A DNA stretch of 64,000 nt from Crotalaria pallida (GCA_037953625.1 CM075650.1:46194206-46258205), one strand, 5' to 3'. Numbered from the stretch's first letter, positions 11,568 to 22,170 are shown. Program-made: numbers and translations. Notes: a model not told the origin generated them from the sequence alone.

Positions 11568-11854
11568 GGACCCAAAAGACTGAACTTGCCAACTTCAAAC
11601 TTTTATAACTTCTTTTCTACCCGTTGGATCGTGCTCAAATTTTGTGACAATTTAACACATACATCCCACTTTAAATCCAACGGTGGAATTCCTGATTTGA
11701 GCTACGAAACTTACATTTAAAATTTTCTAAAGTCTGATGAGTCTAATTCCTAACCACTTCTAACTATCTATTTCTATCTTAACCCTTTATTTTCTTCCAC
11801 CAAAATTCATTTAAAATGCTAGTTACACTTAGAAATAAAAATTGGGATGTTACA

Positions 11855-12124
11855 AAAGGATACAAACAGAAACCAGACAATGATTATTTTGAAGTATTCG
11901 CTCCAGTTGCTCGATTGGACACGGTACGTATGATTCTCTCTCTTGCCCCACAAAATAAATGGAAATTATTCCAAATGGACGTGAAATCGGCTTTCTTAAA
12001 TGGTGTACTCGAAGAAGAAGTTTATATTCAGCAGCCACCAGTTTATCAAAAACAAGGAAACGAAGACAAGGTATATCGATTAAAGAAAGCACTACATGGA
12101 TTAAAGCAAGCGCCTCGAGCATGG
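11855..12124 (+). pseudogene. Copia reverse transcriptase, middle fragment
   Basis: Continues the RT of the outer copia between elements 2 and 3. It shows the copia RT block FEVFAPVARLDTVRMI, FQMDVKSAFLNG and KALHGLKQAPRAW. It begins after the AAAGG duplication and ends at CATGG, where element 3 was inserted. The piece itself is open. Confidence 0.9.
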
Positions 12125-12464
12125 TGTGACACCCTTCTTCAGACTTGAAAAACCATATAGTATTTATTGAGTACTAAAGTACTTTGATTTATGGACATTT
12201 TTTTAAAAAATAAAAATAAATATTAGATTAGATCATAGTTTAAAATATCGAATTCGACTTGACCATTTAAAATGTAAACTCAGTAGTAGAAACTTTTCTC
12301 AAGACAACATTGAATATTTGAAATGAAGCATAAACTTTAATATTATAAACTTAGCGTTGTCTTGTGAGTTCAATGGAACTATACTTGCCGAATTCACTTT
12401 ATCCAAATCAGAGTGCGCGGAAAATAGTAATGCTCAAGGATCATTGTTGATACCAACATCATAA

Positions 12465-12465
<1 letters not shown>

Positions 12466-12515
<50 letters not shown>
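12466..12515. repeat. (TA)n microsatellite
   Basis: About 25 TA units within LTR-like element 3. Comparable tracts lie at 1864-1901, 28437-28480 and 35337-35373, and (ATT)n tracts at 54922-54955 and 56454-56480. Confidence 0.9.
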
Positions 12516-12518
<3 letters not shown>

Positions 12519-12774
12519 TAGAAAGAGACCCATGAGTACATCAGTCATCGTCAGCAAAAGTAATACAAGACACTATGTCCATAATACTGAAAATACATAA
12601 TAAGATCTGAAAGATAAGACCTGGACTCTCAAAACACTAAGATATGTACAATATATAACAACTCCAAAAATAGAGTGTTTGAGAGCAGGTCAACTGGTCC
12701 TCCGTGCATCCATCTGGTCCACTGAAGCTGCAAAAGTCGGTCCGGGATCCCTATCATCTATACTATGCAATACA

Positions 12775-13263
12775 CTAGGAACCACTGAGTCCTCCTCGAG
12801 GCCTGGGAACCGGCTCGATTGGTAACTCCTCCTCCTCGCTCTCCCCCTCCACGGGATCCTCTTCAATCCCATTCGATGGAGTAGCAGGCCTACCTATAGG
12901 TCCAAAACCAGTAGCTGGTGCAGTCCTACCGACTCCAGCCGGATCGAATGAAGGAACATCATCATCAGTGAAAACTCTATAAGCAGAGGGGTGTGAACGA
13001 GTAGCAGGACGGAAACAAAAACTATGAAACCTACGTACAGGTCAAGCTGGTGGTGGTGGTCCTCTATAAACATAAAAAGATGGGATATGCATAGTATATA
13101 TAATAGGTATCCTAAACCTACGAGGGCGCACACGAACGAGGGGGTTAGGATGGAAGAGTGTAAACTCCACCTCACCCTCAAAAGTCGCTCGGTGCTCCTC
13201 ATATGTCCAGATCCCGCTAGGGATGGGTCTGATCTCTACGCAAGCTAGGTAACGAGCCATCAC
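12775..13263 (-). pseudogene. Copy of the LTR-encoded ORF, with one internal stop
   Basis: Related to the 167-residue ORF at 4714-5217. It opens with MMARYLACVEIRP, keeps YEEHRATFEGEVE and RFRIPIIY, then a PPPP stretch and an acidic tail (EEDPVEGESEEEELP). A TGA at 13042-13044 interrupts it; the frame then stays open to 12775-12777. The start follows TTGCTAG|GTGATG, again acceptor-like. The protein is unknown. Similar length and domain order in two copies argue against chance. Confidence 0.5.
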
Positions 13264-13521
13264 CTAGCAAGGGCATAGGGGTAAGCATATACATACACAT
13301 AATCAAATAAGGATAATCAGTAAATGCATAACAATAACACTGTATTCACATGATCATACCATCTATCTTTTCAGTCATTAAACATGGTGTATGATATGAT
13401 GCATGAATCCTCACGTTCCTGTGATTCTCCAACTAAACACTCAAATGGACGTCCTTCCATAACTTCAATGTATTCCCAGAATACAAATAATACGTTATCA
13501 AATGTATGGCGTACTTGCTCG

Positions 13522-13666
13522 AAAGTGATAAACAACGTCACCACATTTGGTGATCGTCACGTCGCCAAAACGTAAACTATCACTTCATTACGCACATTCA
13601 AAAGTGATAAACAACGTCACCATGTTTGATGATCGTCACGTCGCCAAAACGTAAAACTATCACTTT
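13522..13666. repeat. Two direct copies of an ACGT-type hairpin
   Basis: Copies at 13522-13585 and 13601-13666. Each opens with AAGTGATAAACAACGTCACC and closes with AAACTATCACTT, so the ends pair as AAGTGAT/ATCACTT. Inside are GGTGATCGTCACGTCGCC and AAAACGT. Each could fold as a hairpin of about 65 bp. Confidence 0.7.
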
Positions 13667-14014
13667 AGTGCAACTCATAATAACCACATCGTCAACCTTA
13701 ATGTGGGGTCGAGCAAGTAGTAACCTTTGGCACTCCCAGAGACCCTCCTCATGTTCCTCGAACATGACAAAACGATAACATCATCACCTTTCACCATGCA
13801 TGGATGCAATAACATATTCCATTTAAGATTAATCCCATTAATCCTAACTTACACAACATGGAATAATTCATTAACCAAATTCCAATGTAATTGATGTAAT
13901 CCATTAGTATAATTATCCCTTTGAAACATGTTCAATCATCTTGCAATGATTAAAATTGGATTCAAATAACTTAGTTGAATTGAAAATGGTATTTTCAACA
14001 TTCTGGTTAAAAAG

Positions 14015-15323
14015 ACTCGAGTGGTTCTTGACAAGACTCGAGTGGATCTTAGTTTTCAGTTAAATTTCAGATTTTTCCAGAAATACTCAAGTAGTTCATG
14101 AATTACTCGAGTTGTTATTCAACCCAGGAGACTCGAGTGATTCATGCACAACTCGAGTGGATCATCAGTATTTTCAAAAGATGCATCAGATAATACCCGA
14201 GTCTCAGCTAAAATACTCGAGTGTTGGTGTTATCAGATGCACTGGTGCATGCACCACGTAACACTCGAGTCTCGAACCAAAGACTCGAGTCTTATCTAAC
14301 AGTAAACTTTAAAAACTGGTTTTAACATACCATTTTCATTTCTAACAAGTTTTAACCAAAACCAATGATCAACAGAATGGTATTTATGTTAAATAAACAT
14401 GTTGCAGTACAGAGATTACATCAAATTACAGTGAATCATATCCAAGCATCAATTATACATAAAAACTCATTTTTTAACAACTCAACATACCAAATTCAAA
14501 TCTAAGAATATTTGGCATGAAAATAACTTGCATTAAGCACACATGCAACATAAGAAACATGTTCTAATAGGTTACATAACACAGAATGGCCTCCAAGCCA
14601 GTAACCTAATTCAAACTAAGCCCTTTAAGCCTCATGGTGGCTTCCTACACAAAATCATGCAATTAAACCTTATTCTAGTGAATGTATAGCTTCACCCTTA
14701 TCTCTAATTCATGTAGGAACTGAGATTTGATAGAGACTCAACCTCCAAGCTAGTTTCCCCAAAAACCATTTGACAGCAATACAGTTTTTAGTAAGGTTAT
14801 AAGACCAATGATTTTGATCATTAAATCATGCAAAATAATTGGGGAAAATGATTAGAATTTGTTCTCTGCAACATGCATAAGAGAATGAAACGAAATTGAA
14901 TTCTCAAAAGTTCAAGAGCTTACGAAAATCAAAGATCCAAGTAAGCTTCCCGAACCACTTTTCAACAAAGGCTCCAATCTTTAGAGCTTCGATTCTCTTA
15001 GCACACGAATCCTCAACTCACAAGCTTAGAGTCTTTACGAAGCTCGGGATGTAAGCTTCGTAATGGTGTATTACTCTCAACCTAACACTCAAAGTCGAAA
15101 AGGAATTGTTGAAAACGAAATCAGAACCCTAAACTCACGAATTCATCAACAAGAGCATGAATTCGTGGTTGATGAGCTTATATAATCGATTCTCAATCGC
15201 ATGCAGGTCGACACGACACCCTTGAGGTGTAGCCAGAACGAATTCGTGTCGATTTCTGGGGATAGCGGATTGATGACTCATCAAACGCACTATCTTCAAC
15301 AACTCTGCCCAGAATACTCGAGT
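14015..15323. repeat. Paired palindromes, word AGACTCGAGTCT (core ACTCGAGT)
   Basis: Core copies start at 14015, 14036, 14085, 14105, 14131, 14151, 14195, 14215, 14263, 14283 and 15316. Distances within pairs are 21, 20, 20, 20 and 20 bp. A perfect 12-mer is at 14281-14292. Variants are ACTCAAGT (14085) and ACCCGAGT (14195). Clusters lie about 272 and 1305-1580 bp from the LTR start on the minus strand, matching element 1. Confidence 0.9.
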
Positions 15324-15410
15324 GTTTCGACTCAATTTTTTAAAAATAATTATTTCATTCCTTTTTCCCTCCAAAATCTTTCTAATATTGCTCTTAGGTC
15401 CTACAGCAGG

Positions 15411-16927
15411 TGTTGGAAACCAACAAGCGGCTCAAAATAGTCTAGAGGGGGGGATGAATAGAATTTTGAAGCCTTAATACAAATATTTCGATCACTAAAG
15501 AGAATGGATTTGAGAAAATAAATTTTCTTACAAAAATGAACTGGTTAATCGATTAACTTCAGTATTAATCGATTAATGTCGAAGCTTACTTTCAAACTAA
15601 TCGATTAACTAAGACGTTACTCGATTAATGCCGAAAGCAACTTAAAAATTAATCGATTAACAATCGACTTAATCGATTAATCTGAACAGTATCTGATGCA
15701 ATTTCAGTTTTAATCGGAATTCAATGGAGATTGCAATGCCTTGATGCACCAACAAATGATGAATGAATGATTGAACAATATCAAGTAAATTTACCAAGCC
15801 AATTTAGGTTAATTAACAAGAAATTGAAAAACCCCAAATTAAACCTAATTCAATTGTTCTTGGTTAATTAAAACTAGAAGAAATAAAAGCAAGGAAGACA
15901 AGATTTTATCCTGGTTCACTCTCTACCACTGAGAGCTACTCCAGTCCCCTTTATCAAAAGATAAAGAGTTTCTACTAGATACTTCAATTGTTAGAATACA
16001 ATGTTAAGATGCAACTCTCACTAGTTATCCTATCTTAACCCCTTCAAAGAGAGTACCAATCTCTTTGATAATCTACCCAATTGAATCCGTATCTTGTCCT
16101 CTTGAATTTGTTGAAGGATGCTCTCCAACCAAATTCCTTTTCCAATCGCTTTGAGATTCTTCAAAGTCTTGAATTGTGAATTCTTCACTTCTTTGTTGAA
16201 AGCTTGAATGTGACAACCTTATTGTTGTGAATTGCTTCAACACAAAACTAAAAACTAGAAAACTAGAAAACTTGAATCTCAATAGAACTTAGAATATTGA
16301 AAGATCATGAGTGAAGAAAATTGAAAGTTGTTGAATCTTGATATCACAAAAGGAAAGTAGTAATAGCTCTTGAAAATCTGAAAGTATGTTTCTCTATATG
16401 AAAATTATGAAAGAGTGTGTAACCTTGTCAAAGTAGAAATGAAGTCTTTTTAAACAAAATATTATTTTTCAAAAACAACAGCAATTAATCGATTAAGGTA
16501 AACACACTAATCGATTAACCTGTGTTAATTCGTGCTAATCGATTAACGTGTAACACACTACTCGATTAACCTTTATTAACACAATCAGTGTTGTACAATT
16601 ATTTGAGTTAATCGATTAAGCCTTACGTGCTAATCGATTAACCATTGTAAAAAGTGATTAAAAATAAAGCTTTTCAAATATACTTTGACAAATACTTTAT
16701 TTAGAGCTATTTTATCAAGATTAATCTTTCTTCACTATTAATCAAACAATATTATAAATCTAATTGAGATTCCTAAAGCTACCACCCACTCTCATGATAT
16801 GCAAAATAAAATATTACATTGATTAGAAATAAAATAAACCTAATTCTAATCTTCATGAGTGGTGCTTCCTTGTTGAATGTTGTTGCTTGGCTTTAGGTTG
16901 TTAGCATCAAAACATCAAAACTCTACA
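15411..16927 (-). repeat. 3' LTR of the SIRE-like copia
   Basis: On the minus strand it begins TGTAGAGTTTTGATGTTTTG and ends GGTTTCCAACA. Almost identical to 25414-26928. Palindrome copies of TTAATCGATTAA occur at 16641-16485 (upstream half) and 15680-15545 (downstream half). A 69-residue open frame inside it also exists in the other LTR and is only a consequence of their identity. Confidence 0.9.
15545..16641. repeat. Paired palindromes in the LTR, word TTAATCGATTAA
   Basis: Copies start at 15545/15565, 15597/15617 and 15649/15669, each pair exactly 20 bp apart, four of the six being perfect 12-mers. A second cluster has 16485/16507, 16535/16558 and 16608/16630, at 22-23 bp. The right LTR repeats the set (first copy at 25546). 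From the LTR start on the minus strand the clusters lie about 287-443 and 1248-1383 bp in, close to the positions in elements 1 and 3. Confidence 0.9.
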
Positions 16928-16929
16928 AA

Positions 16930-16941
16930 CTCCCCCTTTTT
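16930..16941 (-). promoter_or_regulatory. Polypurine tract of the SIRE-like copia
   Basis: AAAAAGGGGGAG on the minus strand, two bases before the 3' LTR. It would prime plus-strand DNA synthesis. A second similar tract (CCAAAAGGGGGAG) lies at about 17051-17063, downstream of the extra ORF. Confidence 0.75.
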
Positions 16942-17564
16942 GATGATGACAAACCTTCTTTACAATTAAGCACTAAGTTTTTTAAATACTCCCCCTAAAT
17001 GTAATACACTTAGGAATAATATCTAAAAAACTTATCCTAGAAAACATTTTCTCCCCCTTTTGGCATCATTAAAAAGTATGGAATTTAAGAAGAAAATTTC
17101 TTTGCCAAAAGTTGGAGGTAAGTGCGAACATTTGCATATATATATATATATGAATAAGCACTAAATAGGATAATAAAAAATAATGCAGTAAAACATAGAA
17201 AGTTGGCCATAACCAAGACCATAATGAAACCACATTTTCATCCATGAGTGCATAAACCAATAATAGTGCCAAACATACATGAACAGTCCAAATTTGCAAA
17301 TGTTAACACCATAAACAGAGTTCATTCAAAACAGTCCAGCAGCAAGACATAGCAGCAAAATATACCATGAAAGTAAACTAGGCCATACACAGGCCCTAAG
17401 TACATCAACCATAGCTAAAACAAAGCTGTCCAGCAAGAACTAAGTCCATAAAACCATCAAAAACAGTTAACAAAACATCATAAACCAGCAGTGAAAAACA
17501 GTGCAGAAAAAGTCAGTGAACATAATGTAATAAAATGTGAAAATCAGCATAGAAACCAGAAGGA

Positions 17565-18743
17565 CTAAGGGTTAGGAAGTGAATGGTGGGTGAAAAGGCT
17601 CGAGAAAGGCTCCATCAATCTTTGCTCCATTGCAAGATTTTTAATATCCATACGTTGTTCCATGGCTTCAAGTTGCTCATCAATATGCTGAACAAGAGAA
17701 GCATGAGCAGCCTGTGCATCAAATGGGGCTTCCAAATTATTAAAATCAATGAAATCCTCAATATTTGGCCCTTGATCCGTGTCCATAGGATCAACAACAG
17801 GAGGAGGAGCAGCAGGGGCTGCTTGTGCAGCAGGAGGAGGAACAGGAGCAGCTTGGGTAGCTTGAGCAGCTTGCTCCAATGCCTTAATTTGTGACTTCCA
17901 TAACCAAGTCCTTGTAGGTCTATGATAACCAATCCACATGTAATTAATATGATGAGCATTCAAACACCACTTCTTTTCAGGATCAGTTTCACATGGTTCA
18001 CTATCAGGAATTTGAACTCCATAATGCCTAAGTAACTTTGTAACATGCATGGGATAGGGAAGATACTGTGTAGATGCAGATTGAGCAGCTGAATGCATCC
18101 TAGCTAATACTATCTTATTCCAATTAATTTCAACATGCTTCTTAATTCCATAAAAAAGTCTCAAGTCATCCTCTTGAACTTGAGCATAATTTTGGTTTCC
18201 TTTTGGAAGAAGACAATATGCTATGATGTATAATAACACTCTATCATCAGCATTCAACAAAGTTACAATTTTAGTACCCTTATCCCATACTTCACCATCC
18301 CTTACAGCATCCTGATATACAGTGGCAGGATCAACCTCTAATTCAACTGAATCATTATCCCCAAAATATGTTCCCTTATCTTCCAAACCAAACAACAATC
18401 GTAAATCATCAGGTTTAACAACAAAATGAACACCCCTAACTTGACTTTGGTACACACCATCTATCTTAGTGAAATTTTGATAGAATCGCCTAACCAACTT
18501 AGGATAATAGTGTGTATTAAATTCTAAGAATCTCTGAACATTCTGAGCAAGGAGATCATCATGAAATCGAAACCTTTTACTTCTTAACCAAGCAAAATTA
18601 ATGTACCTTATGATCCCAAATAGCCGATTATCAAACTTCGGTGCCCTTGAATCACGTTCAGCCTGAGAAAACCACGGATTGTTCCTATCCTTGTGTGGCT
18701 TGCTCTTCTTGCGTGGAGGATCAGAGGAGGAGGAGGAGGCCAT
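17565..18743 (-). CDS. Extra ORF of the SIRE-like copia, 392 aa, intact
   Basis: An uninterrupted frame between RNase H and the 3' LTR, same strand as pol. It starts with MASSSSSDPPRKKSKPHKDR, a basic stretch like a nuclear signal. Residues about 35-270 form a globular part (FDNRLFGIIRYINFAWLRSK, YYPKLVRRFYQNFTKIDGVY, VHFVVKPDDLRLLFGL). I take this as the 'putative plant transposon protein' type found in many legume repeats, from memory. A low-complexity Ala/Pro/Gln linker (about 290-320) and an acidic, Gln-rich tail (HIDEQLEAMEQRMDIKNLAM) follow. There is no signal peptide or membrane segment, so it is not a typical envelope. It is intact although gag and RT are broken. Palindrome arrays lie upstream of it and in both LTRs. 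Confidence 0.6.
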   Translation of the reverse strand: MASSSSSDPPRKKSKPHKDRNNPWFSQAERDSRAPKFDNRLFGIIRYINFAWLRSKRFRFHDDLLAQNVQRFLEFNTHYYPKLVRRFYQNFTKIDGVYQSQVRGVHFVVKPDDLRLLFGLEDKGTYFGDNDSVELEVDPATVYQDAVRDGEVWDKGTKIVTLLNADDRVLLYIIAYCLLPKGNQNYAQVQEDDLRLFYGIKKHVEINWNKIVLARMHSAAQSASTQYLPYPMHVTKLLRHYGVQIPDSEPCETDPEKKWCLNAHHINYMWIGYHRPTRTWLWKSQIKALEQAAQATQAAPVPPPAAQAAPAAPPPVVDPMDTDQGPNIEDFIDFNNLEAPFDAQAAHASLVQHIDEQLEAMEQRMDIKNLAMEQRLMEPFSSLFTHHSLPNP

Positions 18744-19033
18744 TTTTGCTGGAAAAGAGGGTTAGGGTCGTTCTAGGGTTAGGGTTTCGGATTTTTGGGG
18801 GAAATTCGATTTTTGTGAATTTTTGGTGAAATTGAGGAGGGATTCTAGTAAGAATGATGTTGGGAGGAAGAAATTAGGGAAGAAATGGGTTAATTTTGGA
18901 GTTATAGTAGCCCTTAGTGTTCCATATGCGATTTTCGAACATGAGAGAAGAGGAGAGAATTCAGAGAAGAGAGAGAAAAGAAGGAAGAAAAATGAGCAAG
19001 TGTGTTGAAAACGTCCTTTTATAAATTCACGCA

Positions 19034-19390
19034 TTAATCGATTAGTGAGACCCTTAATCGATTAGTTTGACCCTTAATCGAGTAGAAAGTACCTTAATCG
19101 AGTTAAAAGATCATTAATCGATTATTTGTGAAAGTAGTTTAAAATTTAATCGAGTTAAAAGGTCATTAATCGATTAAGTGCGCAAGCATTTTAAAAATTA
19201 ATCGAGTTGAAAAGTCATTAATCGATTAAGTGCGCAAGCAGTTTAAAATTTAATCGAGTTAAAAAGGTCATTAATCGATTAAGTGCGCAAGCATTTTAAA
19301 AATTAATCGAGTTGAAAAGTCATTAATCGATTAAGTGCGCAAGCAGTTTAAAATTTAATCGAGTTAAAAAGCCATTAATCGATTAATGTT
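19034..19390. repeat. Periodic palindrome array upstream of the extra ORF
   Basis: TTAATCGATTAG/TTAATCGAGTA-type copies start at 19034, 19054, 19074, 19094 and 19114, exactly 20 bp apart. Then come pairs 19146/19166 and 19198/19218, and more to about 19385, where a TTAATCGAGTT copy is followed 20 bp later by TTAATCGATTAA. The pair unit repeats about every 52-53 bp, with GTGCGCAAGCA in the spacer. On the minus strand the array is 5' of the 392-aa ORF and could act as its promoter region. Confidence 0.9.
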
Positions 19391-19631
19391 GCACAAAGCT
19401 CAAATTTTTGAAATTTTGAAAACATGTTTTTTCATGCACACAAACACACATATTAACACTTAGCATTTAGCACACAAAATTAAGCAATTAATAATATCAT
19501 AGAAACACATACACACACAACTACTTATCAAGAGAACTATGAAATATTTTTTTAAAAAAAAATACAACAACTCAAAAACACAAAGCATAATGAAATAGGC
19601 TTTAAGCTGATTACAAAAATTTCAAATGCAA

Positions 19632-21376
19632 TTAGCTAATAGTAGATTCATCAAAAATACCAAGTTCCCTTCTAATACGATAGAAAGTATCTCTTGGTAA
19701 TGGTTTTGTAAAAATGTCAGCTAATTGATCTGAGGTTTGAACAAACTCAATAACACAATCACCTTTTTGAACATGATCTCTTAAAAAATGATGCCTAATC
19801 TCAATATGTTTTGTCCTTGAATGCAATACCGGGTTTTTATTTAAATTGATTGCGGATGTATTGTCACATTTAATAGGAATTTTTGACAAGATTAAACCAA
19901 AATCCGAGAGTTGTTGCTTCATCCAAAGGATTTGAGCACAACAACTTCCGGCCGCAATGTATTCGGCTTCCGCGGTTGATAAAGCTACACAATTTTGCTT
20001 TTTAGAAAACCACGATACAAGTGAACTACCAATCAAATGGCATGTTCCGCTTGTACTCTTTCTTTCAACTTTACAACCCGCAAAATCGGAATCCGAATAA
20101 CCTATTAGATTTAAAAGGGCATCTCTAGGATACCATAAACCGGTATTGGTTGTACCTTTTAAATATTTCATAATCCTTTTAACAGCAGTTAAGTGTGACT
20201 CTTTCGGATTAGCTTGAAAACGCGCACACATACAGACACTAACATAATATCAGGGCGAGAAGCAGTTAAATAAAGTAAACTACCTATCATGCCACGATAT
20301 TTTGTTACCTCAACAGGCTTTCCAATTTCGTCCTTGTCTAAATAGCATGCGACGCTCATAGGAGTTGATGCTTCCTTGCATGACTCCATGCCAAACCGTT
20401 TGAGAAGCTCTCTACAATATTTGCCTTGATGAATGTAGATCCCATCATCAAGTTGCTTAATTTGTAGCCCAAGGAAGAAAGTGAGCTCTCCCATCATAGA
20501 CATTTCAAACTCACTCTGCATAATTTCAGAAAATTTCTTGCACAAATTTTCGTTAGTTGCACCAAAAATAATATCATCCACATATATTTGAACCAAAAGT
20601 ATATCCTTACCGGATCTTTCAATAAAAAGTGTAGTGTCCACAGCACCTCTTTTAAAACCCTTTTCTAATAAAAAGTTGCTTAGTCGATCATACCAAGCTC
20701 TAGGAGCTTATTTAAGACTATACAAAGCCTTTTTCGATTTAAAAACATAGTCCGGATGTTCAAAACTTTCAAATCTGGGAGGTTGTGAGACATACACTTC
20801 CTCTTGAATGTATCCGTTAAGAAAAGCACTTTTTACGTCCATTTGATACAATTTAAAGTTCATTATAGATGCAAAAGCGAGTAGAATTCTAATGGCTTCT
20901 AATCTAGCTACGGGAGCATATGTTTCATCATAATCTATCCCTTCTTCTTGGCTATACCCCTTTGCTACCAACCTAGCTTTATTCCTAACAATTATACCCG
21001 ACTCATCTAGTTTACTCCTATAAACCCAACGAGTGCCGATTTCAGGACGATCATCGGGTTTTGGCACAAGCTCCCAAACTTGATTTCTTTCAAATTGATT
21101 TAATTCCTCTTGCATGGACATAACCCAATGCTCATCTTGAAGAGCCTCACTAATATTCTTAGGTTCTACTTGCGATACAAAAGCAACATAATAACAAAAA
21201 TTATTCAATGTGCTTCGGGTTACCACCCCCTTTGCAATGTCACCTAAGATATTCGAGACCGGGTGATATTTGTTTGACTTCCAAGCAATTGGTAGTTGAG
21301 GTTGTGTCTCTTGTGCTAAGTCTTTACAATGTGCTTGCACTTCTCCATGCTCAACTTCATTCTCCACTATTTGTTG
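19632..21376 (-). pseudogene. Copia RT-RNase H of the SIRE-like element, broken
   Basis: Minus-strand pol C-terminal half. RT shows WVYRSKLDESG, NKARLVAKGYSQEEG, YAPVARLEAIR, MDVKSAFLNG and the catalytic QIYVDDIIFG. RNase H shows GYSDSDFAG, ALSTAEAEYIA and HSRTKHIEIRHHFLRD, ending at 19632. Lesions: an in-frame TAA at 20708-20710 just before APRAW, and a frame change near 20240-20245 between RT and RNase H. The N-terminal side is cut at about 21376 by the LINE and resumes beyond 22171. Confidence 0.9.
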
Positions 21377-22170
21377 TTTTTTTTGGTAAATAAAAAAAAA
21401 TATTATTACCAACGAATCAAAATATTACACATCCAAAGTCAATGACATTCAGCCAGCCACCTTCTAGGAAGGGTTCTAGATGAATGAAATGACCTAGCCA
21501 AGCAACTTAACTAGTAAAGTGCCACCTTCTATGAAGGGTTCACCTTACTAGATAAGAAAAAATCAAAGTTCCTCCATTATTCTAATTACAATAGCCCTAT
21601 CAAAAACCTTATGAATGTCAAAAACATAATTAATTCTAAAAGCAATTTCTGATTTCAAAAGCTTAAAAACTTGGAAAGCATGATGCTTGCGGTTGGAAAA
21701 GCAGCGAGCATTCCTCTCTTGCCATATTCGGTAGACCAAAGCAGAGAAGGCTGCATAAATCATCTTCTGTCTGGATTTAGATTTATTAAAGGCATATCTG
21801 ATCCAGTGAGTCCATCTCCCATATCTTGAACTATAATTCTGGATGCAAAGCCAATTGCAAACCAGATCAAGCAACTCTTTCGACCAAACACAATCGAAGA
21901 AAAGGTGCTGAGCTGATTCCAAATCAGAGTTACACAAGACACAGGTTTGATCAATTGCTGCATAATTGCCAATCCTGTCCTTAGTCTTCAATCTGTTGTG
22001 AGCCATTAACCAAGCTATGAAACAATGTTTCGGAATTGAAGCATTATTCCAAATAAACTTGTGCATATAAAAAGTTTCTTGCTGACCAAGTAACCACTTG
22101 TAGCCTGAATTAATGGAATAAATTCCATTGCTGCTACCCCTCCATGAATTATTGCAGAAGCCACTCATCA
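21377..22170 (-). mobile_element. 5'-truncated LINE with a zf-RVT domain
   Basis: A LINE tail inserted in the copia pol. Minus-strand coding shows SINSGYKWLLGQ, FIWNNASIPKHCFIAW and the zinc-binding CVLCNSDLESAQHLFFDC, the zf-RVT domain found at the C-terminus of plant LINE ORF2. It then has WQERNARCFSN and stops at 21563. A 3' UTR ends in an A-rich tail (T-run at 21377-21384 on the plus strand). The target word ATTTGTTG occurs at both borders (21369-21376 and 22171-22178). The endonuclease and RT are missing. Confidence 0.85.

Larger units (their letters stand above)
9303..11854 (-). mobile_element. LTR-like element 2 (probable solo LTR), 2.55 kb
   Basis: Inserted in the RT region with duplication AAAGG (9298-9302 and 11855-11859). 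On the minus strand it starts TGTAACATCCCAATTTT and ends TATAGGGTGTTACA. It is a shorter relative of elements 1 and 3 with no long ORF. Minus-strand order: palindrome cluster (11567-11355, 288-500 bp from the start), then a tandem array (10475-10082), then a short exon-like stretch (9776-9713). No second LTR or coding region is seen. Confidence 0.75.

Noticed and set aside
16073..16282. A 69-codon frame in both SIRE-like LTRs (also 26074-26283)
   Set aside because: Same reason: LTR identity, no independent conservation.
17565..18743. Envelope glycoprotein as identity of the 392-aa ORF
   Set aside because: No signal peptide or membrane segment; only its position recalls the env-like ORF of SIRE elements.
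14015..19390. CRISPR array as explanation for regularly spaced palindromes
   Set aside because: Plant sequence, repeats of 12 bp with spacers of about 8 bp, no cas genes; spacers are not unique in the CRISPR sense.
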